Origin: Lysobacterales bacterium UBA5700
GTDB lineage: Bacteria > Pseudomonadota > Gammaproteobacteria > Xanthomonadales > Xanthomonadaceae
DNA length: 22,429 nt
Assembly (NCBI GenBank): GCA_002420085.1
Contig: DIHI01000053.1
Coordinates: 1 to 22,429 of the forward strand
Direction: 5' to 3'
Shown here: piece by piece, positions 15,554 to 22,429 of the stretch
Layout of the letters: the number at the start of each line of letters is the position of its first letter
How positions within the stretch are numbered: the first letter of the stretch is position 1
Notes under the pieces: generated by a model
Databases searched by the model: none
What the model saw: the letters and a program-made list of their open reading frames with translations, nothing else
Told to the model about the DNA's origin: nothing
Program-made: the position numbers and the translations under genes

Positions 15554-17788
15554 ATGTTCGAGTTTCGCAAGAGATTCTTTCTGCACCAAGTGACCGCCTG
15601 CCTGGCGGTGACCGGCCTGGTCAGTCCATTCGCCCAGGCGGCCGACCCCGGTGCGCCGACGTCGAGCGACGATGGCATCCGGGCCGCGCAACTGGACACC
15701 ATCACGGTCAGTGCCCAGAAGCGCGAGGAAGACCTTGCCACGGTGCCACTCTCGGTCAGCGCGGTGACCGGTGACGAACTGGCCCGCCGTGGTGCCATCG
15801 ACACTTCGGCACTGGCCACCCTGGCGCCGAACGTCAATGTGTCCAGCGAAACCCAGCGCGACTCGGTGTTCATCACCATCCGCGGCGTATCGGGCACCGA
15901 CATCCGCAACGAGGCCGATCCGACCACCGCCTTCCACATCGATGGCGCCTACGTGACCCGCCTGTCTGGCGCGGGCGCCTACTTCTACGATCTCGACCGG
16001 GTTGAAGTGCTGCGCGGCCCACAGGGCACCCTGTACGGCCGCAACAGCACCTCCGGCGCGGTCAATCTGGTCTCGCGTCGGCCGAGCGGGCAGTTCGAGG
16101 GCTACCTGACCGGCACGGTTGGCAGCGATGCCCTGGTGCGCACCACCGGTGCGGTCAATGTCCCGATCCACGATGATCGGCTGGCCCTGCGGGTGGCCTT
16201 CCTGACCGAGGACCGCGACGGTTTCCGCGACAACGGTCCACAGGTGGGCGGCGATGGCGATGACGCCGACAGTGTTTCGGTGCGTGCCCAGCTCGGTTTT
16301 TCGCCGAACGATGCGCTCGACCTGCTGCTGGCGGTCGAGAGCTACGACCGCAAGGGGGTTGGCGGTGTCCAGGGCTTCCTGCCCTTTCCGGGCAATCCCA
16401 ATCCGCAGGTGGCGATCACCGATCGCGAGCGTTTTCCACTCGACAGCCAAGGCGTGCGCGACATCTCAGACGATGCCCTGCGCTATCAGGCCGATTACGA
16501 TTTCGGTCCGGCCCGCTTGACCTACCTGTTCTCCTGGCGCGATTCCGAACGTGAACTGTTCGAGGATCTCGACGGCACCGCCGTTTCGGACTCCACCCTG
16601 GCTGAGGATTTCCGTTCGATCGCCAAGACCCACGAACTGCGTCTGGCCTCGCCGGATGGCCAGCGCTTCGAGTGGATGATCGGCGGCTTCTACCTCGACG
16701 AGACCATCGACAGCCTGTTCAACATCCAGATTCCGACCGTCATCCCGGCCTTCTCGCGGCTCGATTTCGATTTTCTCGATCGCAACCAGAGCAATGAATC
16801 CTATGCCTTCTTCGGCCAAGGCACCTGGGCGATCGCCGACCGGCTCAATCTGACCGCCGGTCTGCGCTGGACCAAGGACGAGAAACGCAAGCCCGACAGC
16901 GCCCAGATCATCCGGCGCCGCGATGCCGCCGGTCCGCCACCGTTGACCGTGATCTCACAGAACCAATCGGCGGAGTGGGACAAGGCCACCTGGCGGGTCG
17001 CCCTCGACTACGCGCTCGACGACGACCACCTGCTCTACGCCAGTGCCGGAACCGGCTACAAGTCGGGTGGCTTCAATCGCGGCACCAGCCAGGCGATCTA
17101 CGACCCGGAAACCGTGCTCGCCTTCGAGGTCGGCAGCAAGTCGAGCCTGTTTGACCGACGGCTGCGGCTCAACCTGTCGGCGTTCTACTACGACTATGAG
17201 GATCTGCAACTGGCCCAGATCGAGACTGGACCGGGCGGCGTGATCGAGAACATCACCCGCAACGCCGCCAGTTCCGAAATCTGGGGTCTGGAGGCCGAAG
17301 GCGACGCCATACCGTATCCGGGCGCCCTGCTCAACTTCGCGCTCGGCTATCTGCATGCCGAGTTCGAGCGCTTCCCCAATGTCCTCGACGACCTGACGGG
17401 TCAGATCGAGGATCTCAGCGGCAACCGCCTGGTCAACGCCCCGGAGTTCACCGCCACCCTCGGCTTCGAGCCCTACACCTTCGTGTTCAGCAACGGCGCC
17501 ACCCTGGTTCCGCGCGTGCAGTTGCACTATCAGTCGGCCGCCCACCTGCGGGTTCAGAACAAACCGGAGGACCGCCGCGACGATTTCACCCGGACCGACC
17601 TGCGGCTGCGCTACAGCGCGGCCAACGAATCCTGGTTTGCCGAAGCCTATGTCGAGAACCTCGAAGACCGCAGTGTGCTGTCCTCGGTATCGACCGGCAC
17701 GCTGCGGATCGGGCCGCCGGCACCCAGCTTCAAGGGCACCTTCATGGCGCCGCGCGTCTGGGGACTGGTCCTCGGTGCCCGGTTCTGA
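15554..17788 (+). CDS. TonB-dependent outer-membrane receptor
   Basis: This 744-residue outer-membrane active transporter has a signal peptide (residues 1-29, ending FAQA). A TonB box, DTITVSAQ (48-55), is followed by a plug domain. The plug contains VPLSVSAVTGDEL, ITIRGVSGTD and VLRGPQGTLYGRNSTSGAVN. A 22-strand-type barrel follows and ends GLVLGARF with the terminal Phe needed for Bam recognition. The strong ribosome binding site GGGGGAGG fixes the start at 15554. The plug wording resembles the large receptor family of sphingomonads and oligotrophic gammaproteobacteria that take up non-siderophore organic substrates. The downstream dihydropyrimidinase, 118 bases away, suggests a cyclic ureide or related ligand, but iron chelates cannot be excluded. 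Confidence 0.94.
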   Translation: MFEFRKRFFLHQVTACLAVTGLVSPFAQAADPGAPTSSDDGIRAAQLDTITVSAQKREEDLATVPLSVSAVTGDELARRGAIDTSALATLAPNVNVSSETQRDSVFITIRGVSGTDIRNEADPTTAFHIDGAYVTRLSGAGAYFYDLDRVEVLRGPQGTLYGRNSTSGAVNLVSRRPSGQFEGYLTGTVGSDALVRTTGAVNVPIHDDRLALRVAFLTEDRDGFRDNGPQVGGDGDDADSVSVRAQLGFSPNDALDLLLAVESYDRKGVGGVQGFLPFPGNPNPQVAITDRERFPLDSQGVRDISDDALRYQADYDFGPARLTYLFSWRDSERELFEDLDGTAVSDSTLAEDFRSIAKTHELRLASPDGQRFEWMIGGFYLDETIDSLFNIQIPTVIPAFSRLDFDFLDRNQSNESYAFFGQGTWAIADRLNLTAGLRWTKDEKRKPDSAQIIRRRDAAGPPPLTVISQNQSAEWDKATWRVALDYALDDDHLLYASAGTGYKSGGFNRGTSQAIYDPETVLAFEVGSKSSLFDRRLRLNLSAFYYDYEDLQLAQIETGPGGVIENITRNAASSEIWGLEAEGDAIPYPGALLNFALGYLHAEFERFPNVLDDLTGQIEDLSGNRLVNAPEFTATLGFEPYTFVFSNGATLVPRVQLHYQSAAHLRVQNKPEDRRDDFTRTDLRLRYSAANESWFAEAYVENLEDRSVLSSVSTGTLRIGPPAPSFKGTFMAPRVWGLVLGARF

Positions 17789-17801
17789 TGCCCGGTTCTG
17801 A
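17776..17801 (+). repeat. 13-bp exact tandem duplication across the receptor stop codon
   Basis: TGCCCGGTTCTGA occurs twice back to back (17776-17788 and 17789-17801). The first copy contains the final codons and stop of the TonB receptor gene. The duplication adds a second out-of-frame copy to the 3' untranslated region and does not alter the protein. Confidence 0.9.
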
Positions 17802-19328
<1,527 letters not shown>

Positions 19329-19343
19329 GATCGACCCCGACCC

Positions 19344-19748
19344 TCACGCCGGAGTCTGCACCAGGCTCCGGCGCAGGCCCAGGTACTGAAGCTCGGCGAA
19401 CACCGCCACCGCCGCTGCCTGGGTCAAGACGAGGGCCAGACCGACCGCCGTGGGTGCGATCCAATCGCTGAAGACCAGCGCGACACTCGCCAGCACCCAC
19501 AGGCTGTTGCCGATCACCACCGACCACACCCAAGCCAGCGGCAAACGGCTGTGCAGACCGAGCCAGCCGACCAGAGCACCATAGCCCAGCATGAACACGC
19601 CGACCGCCAGCACTCGCTGCGGATCGACCCCGAGCGTGGCCGCCAAGGGTGAGGCGAGCAGACTGGCCAGCACACCGGCCGAGGCACTGCCGAGGGCATC
19701 CAGACGCAGGGCGAAGCGCAGCAGTGGGGAAACCGTGAGAGCGTTCAT
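19344..19748 (-). CDS. Small four-helix membrane protein, function unknown
   Basis: This 134-residue protein has four predicted membrane helices (about 15-38, 45-64, 72-92 and 98-118) and a short basic C-terminus. It resembles unnamed integral membrane proteins that I recall from other proteobacteria, ending with a similar AELQYLGLRR block, but I know no function. It is divergent from an XRE/MmyB-like regulator, with a 17-bp palindrome between their start codons, so it is probably that regulator's target. It converges with the dihydropyrimidinase gene with only 15 bases between the stops, and a perfect hairpin overlaps its last codons. Confidence 0.8.
   Translation of the reverse strand: MNALTVSPLLRFALRLDALGSASAGVLASLLASPLAATLGVDPQRVLAVGVFMLGYGALVGWLGLHSRLPLAWVWSVVIGNSLWVLASVALVFSDWIAPTAVGLALVLTQAAAVAVFAELQYLGLRRSLVQTPA
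19347..19373. terminator. Hairpin at the dihydropyrimidinase/membrane-protein junction
   Basis: CGCCGGAG and CTCCGGCG form a perfect 8-bp stem around an 11-nt loop. It lies inside the last codons of the minus-strand membrane protein gene and 19 bases beyond the dihydropyrimidinase stop. No U-tract is present. Confidence 0.5.
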
Positions 19749-19804
19749 GGGTGGAACTCCGCAGTGGACTGCCGCCAGACTCGCGCACGACTTGCAGCAT
19801 GTCG

Positions 19805-19821
19805 ATTACCTCCGAGGTAAT
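19805..19821. promoter_or_regulatory. 17-bp palindromic operator between divergent genes
   Basis: ATTACCTC, one central C and GAGGTAAT form a perfect 8-bp inverted repeat in the 107-base gap between the membrane protein and XRE regulator starts. Its right arm contains GGTAAT, a possible -10 hexamer (spaced 18 bp from TTGCAG at 19792). A dimeric XRE regulator bound here could control both directions. Confidence 0.7.
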
Positions 19822-19855
19822 GTCGCCGCCGCAGCAACGGCGATACGATGGCGCC

Positions 19856-20677
19856 ATGGAACGACAGGCATCAGTGGGCAGCTTGCTGCGTGACTGGCGG
19901 CAACGGCGGCGGATGAGCCAACTCGAACTGGCCATTGAGGCCGAGGTGTCGACGCGCCATCTGAGCTTCGTCGAAACCGGACGCGCTCGACCCAGTCGCA
20001 GCCTGCTGCTGCATCTCGGCGAATTGCTCGAACTGCCATTGCGCGAACGCAACCGGATGCTCCTGGCTGGCGGCTATTCCCCCGAATACCCCGAACATCG
20101 CCTGTCCGAACCGGCATTGGCGAACGCGCTGGACGCGGTTCGCCGTCTGCTCGATGCCCACGACCCATACCCGGCACTGGCGGTCGATCGCCACTGGAAT
20201 CTGCTGCTCGCCAATCCAGCCGCCCAGCGATTGATGCAGGGCGTGGCACCGGAACTGTTGCACCCCAGGCCCAACGTCCTGCGTCTGACCCTGCATCCCG
20301 ATGGTCTGGCGTCGGCGATCATCGACCTCGACTCCTGGCGCAGGCACCTGCTGGCCCGCTTGCGCCGGCTGCTGGCACAGACCGATGACCCCGAACTGGC
20401 GGCGCTGCACGACGAACTCTCGACCTACCCACCGCCGTCCGGCGAGAGCCCGCCTGCACTCGATCCGGCGCAGATCGGACCGGACCCCCTGGCCACCCCG
20501 CATCCGGACATCGTCCTGCCGCTGCGCCTACGCAGCCCGGCCGGCGAACTGGCCCTGTTCGCCACCCTCACCGTGTTCGGCACCCCGACCGACATCACCC
20601 TGTCCGAACTGGCGATCGAATCCTTCTTCCCCGCCGATCCGGAAACCGCCGAACGGCTCAGGCAGTTGGCGCGCTGA
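19856..20677 (+). CDS. XRE-family regulator with MmyB-like ligand-binding domain
   Basis: This 273-residue regulator has an N-terminal Cro/CI-type helix-turn-helix (residues about 5-65, LLRDWRQRRRMSQLELAIEA followed by EVSTRHLSFVETGRARPS). A PAS-like C-terminal domain typical of MmyB-type regulators follows, with YPALAVDRHWNLLLANPAA and a Phe-rich LFATLTVFGTPTDITLSELAIESFFP end. I chose the ATG at 19856; upstream in-frame starts at 19751 and 19820 would run through or start inside the palindromic operator. The ribosome binding site is poor. It likely regulates the divergent membrane protein and itself. As I recall, relatives of this domain architecture bind fatty acids or antibiotics; the ligand here is unknown. 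Confidence 0.9.
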   Translation: MERQASVGSLLRDWRQRRRMSQLELAIEAEVSTRHLSFVETGRARPSRSLLLHLGELLELPLRERNRMLLAGGYSPEYPEHRLSEPALANALDAVRRLLDAHDPYPALAVDRHWNLLLANPAAQRLMQGVAPELLHPRPNVLRLTLHPDGLASAIIDLDSWRRHLLARLRRLLAQTDDPELAALHDELSTYPPPSGESPPALDPAQIGPDPLATPHPDIVLPLRLRSPAGELALFATLTVFGTPTDITLSELAIESFFPADPETAERLRQLAR

Positions 20678-21057
20678 AACGCCCGTGCCGGACATCCCGT
20701 TCAGACGCCCGCGTTCAGGGTCACCGCCAAAGCCCGGCACGCAGCAAGGCAACCGGCCGACGAGGTGCTGCGCTGTCGAGGGTGTGCGTTGAGGTGACGA
20801 ATGATGTGTTCGTCCCGCCACGCTGCACGATGCCAATGCCCGGACACGGCTGGACACGGTCTGAACGGTTGCAGCCACCCGATCGCCCTCGGCACCGTGG
20901 CCTGCGGCAAATAGCCGCGCCACTGTCAACGGCAGTCGCGGATGTGCTGTGATAGCACGTTGTCTCGTGCCGGCACGGGATCGGCTGCGCCAACCCGATG
21001 CCGGCCCACTGTCGGCCAGCGAAATCGCCTCCTGCACCCGTCCGGAACCGTGTCCAC
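20678..21057 (+). other. 380-base intergenic region upstream of regB with several repeats
   Basis: I see no gene here. Notable elements are inverted CGTGCCGG (20684-20691) and CCGGCACG (20734-20741) after the XRE gene, and a direct repeat of GGACACGG at a 10-bp period (20842-20849, 20852-20859). There is also an inverted repeat GTGCT-N5-AGCAC (20944-20958) and a 12-bp palindrome CGTGCCGGCACG (20966-20977), about 80 bases before regB. No convincing sigma70 promoter pair was found. The later repeats are candidate regulator sites for the regBA operon. Confidence 0.5.
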
Positions 21058-22287
21058 ATGATCCGACTGCTGATCTACCTCCGCTACCTGGCCGTGCTCG
21101 GGCAATTGCTGGCGGTGCTGGTGGTGACCCGGACATTGGACCTGCACCTGCCGTTGCCGCCGCTGTACCTGACCATGGTCGGCCTGCTGGCATTCAATCT
21201 GCTGGCACATTGGCAGTTCCGGGATCGCACCGAAGCCACATCGACCACCCTGATCGCGCATCTGTGCGTCGATCTGCTGGCCTTGACGGTGATGCTCTAC
21301 TTCACCGGCGGACCCGCCAACCCGTTCGTTTCGCTGTACCTGGTTCCGGTTGCGTTGGCCGCGATCGCACTCCAGGTCGGGCCGATGCTCGGGGTGTCGC
21401 TGCTGTCGGGTGCGCTGTACACCTTCCTGATGTTCCGGCACGTCCCCCTGCCGCACGCCCATGCCGGCGATTTCGATCTGCACGTGACCGGCATGTGGGT
21501 CAATTTTCTGCTCAGTGCGGCGATCATGGTGGCGGTGCTTGGTCGGTTCATGGTGATCGTCCGCAATCAGCGCCTGCGTCTGGCCGAGGCGCGCGAACGC
21601 GCCCTGCGCGATGAGTCGCTGCTGGCGCTCGGCACCCTGGCCGCCGGAACGGCGCACGAGTTGAACACGCCATTGACGACCATGGGCCTGTTGATCGATT
21701 CGATGGCATCCGACCCGAAGACCATCGAGATCGATGATCTGGAAACGCTGTCGATCCAGATTGCCCGTTGTCGGGAGCACGTCCGCACCCTGGCCGACCT
21801 CGCCCGCCACGGTGCGATGGGCAAGCCGCATCCGCGCCCGGTGGCGGCCTTCGTGCGCGACTGTCTGGCGCGCTGGCAGTTGCTGCGGCCGGGGGTATTG
21901 GTCGAGGCGCATTTCGATGATTCCAGCGAACGGACTGAACTGCTGGTCGATCCGACCCTGCCGCAGGCGCTGATCAACCTGCTCGACAATGCTGCCGATG
22001 CCTGCGAGTCGAACGGCGTCCAGGAGCAGGTGACGGTCGAGGTCACCATCGGCCCAGGCCAGGCGGATGTCCGCATCCTCGATCATGGCCCTGGTCCGTC
22101 ACGCGCCGCCGCCGCCGTCGAAGGGGGTTCGCGCCGCAAGGGGCTGGGCATCGGGCTGCTGATTTCCAACGCCAGCTTCGAGCGGGTCGGCGGTCGGGTC
22201 AGCCAACACCCGCGTCCGGGTGGCGGCTGCGTTACCGTGGTCGTTATCCCGATCGGTACTGCGAACCAGGGGCAGAGCCTGCCATGA
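21058..22287 (+). CDS. regB: RegB/PrrB-type redox sensor histidine kinase
   Basis: This 409-residue inner-membrane kinase has six predicted membrane helices (residues about 5-170), an H-box and an ATPase domain. Family features of RegB are present. The quinone-binding motif GGxxNPF appears as G84-GPA-NPF90. The H-box LAAGTAHELNTPL contains the phosphorylated His200, and the redox-active cysteine is conserved as Cys238 in QIARCREHVRTL. The N-box NLLDNAADAC (Asn311) and the G-box GLGIGLLISN complete the kinase. RegB senses ubiquinone redox state and cysteine oxidation and phosphorylates RegA to control respiration, carbon and energy genes. The start at 21058 gives the normal N-terminus; its Shine-Dalgarno is weak. 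Its stop overlaps the regA start (ATGA). Confidence 0.93.
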   Translation: MIRLLIYLRYLAVLGQLLAVLVVTRTLDLHLPLPPLYLTMVGLLAFNLLAHWQFRDRTEATSTTLIAHLCVDLLALTVMLYFTGGPANPFVSLYLVPVALAAIALQVGPMLGVSLLSGALYTFLMFRHVPLPHAHAGDFDLHVTGMWVNFLLSAAIMVAVLGRFMVIVRNQRLRLAEARERALRDESLLALGTLAAGTAHELNTPLTTMGLLIDSMASDPKTIEIDDLETLSIQIARCREHVRTLADLARHGAMGKPHPRPVAAFVRDCLARWQLLRPGVLVEAHFDDSSERTELLVDPTLPQALINLLDNAADACESNGVQEQVTVEVTIGPGQADVRILDHGPGPSRAAAAVEGGSRRKGLGIGLLISNASFERVGGRVSQHPRPGGGCVTVVVIPIGTANQGQSLP

Positions 22288-22429
22288 CGACTCTCCGGAA
22301 GGTTCTGGTCATCGACGACGATGTCGTGTTCTGCCGGGTGCTGGTCCGTACACTGCGACAGCACGAGATCGAGGTCGAATCCGCCCACGACGGGGCCACC
22401 GGTCTGCAGGCGGCGCGGCGGATGCAACC
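22284..22429 (+). CDS. regA: Response regulator RegA/PrrA, N-terminal fragment
   Basis: The first 48 codons are visible; the gene runs off the right edge. The ATG overlaps the regB stop by four bases. The peptide begins MTTLRKVLVIDDDVVFCRVL, with the acidic pocket DDD after the first strand of a receiver domain, and continues ESAHDGATGLQAARRM. The phosphoacceptor Asp and the DNA-binding domain lie outside the window. The assignment as RegA/ActR rests on the fused position behind regB. Confidence 0.85.
   Translation, partial: MTTLRKVLVIDDDVVFCRVLVRTLRQHEIEVESAHDGATGLQAARRMQ

Noticed and set aside
20926..22086. 386-codon open frame antisense to regB
   Set aside because: Its product is Gln/His/Arg-rich with no domain, opposite a clear histidine kinase.

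Overview
The window looks like a chromosomal segment from a GC-rich gammaproteobacterium, probably Xanthomonadales-like. The order glutamate-cysteine ligase / engB / cytochrome c4 / dsbA / endonuclease-exonuclease-phosphatase protein is one I associate with that group. The short type of isocitrate lyase with a LysR regulator and the RegB/RegA pair also fit. This assignment is inferred from gene content; no rRNA or other phylogenetic marker is present. I see no insertion sequence, prophage, CRISPR array or tRNA, and codon use looks uniform.

Left part (1-4200): the N-terminus of gshA and all of engB lie on the minus strand. Divergent from them is a periplasmic electron-transfer and redox-folding group: cytochrome c4 with a good sigma70 promoter, then dsbA, an EEP-family phosphodiesterase and a GFA-family zinc protein. 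Centre-left (4200-9440): isocitrate lyase is divergent from its probable LysR regulator across an AT-rich control region. An AEC-family permease follows, then a convergent Ycf46-like AAA+ ATPase.

Centre (9570-14190): four mostly uncharacterised membrane proteins lie in a row. They are a CPBP (Rce1-type) intramembrane protease with a large extracytoplasmic N-terminal domain, a YjgN/DUF898 protein, an M48 (Ste24/HtpX-type) metalloprotease whose start overlaps the yjgN stop, and a DUF805 protein. A 19-codon open frame with a strong ribosome binding site precedes yjgN. This is the most plausible candidate for an undescribed functional module.

Right part (14260-19330): a MarR regulator and a downstream AhpD-family protein on the minus strand are divergent from a TonB-dependent receptor and a dihydropyrimidinase. 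Similar 12-bp TTG-N6-CAA palindromes sit at both MarR-linked promoters, suggesting one regulon, possibly for uptake and opening of a cyclic ureide. Far right (19340-22429): a small membrane protein and an XRE/MmyB-like regulator are divergent around a near-perfect 17-bp palindrome. They are followed by the redox histidine kinase RegB and the start of RegA.

All four convergent gene junctions carry perfect 8-10 bp inverted repeats without a U-tract, and similar hairpins follow several other genes. This suggests a hairpin-only style of 3' end.
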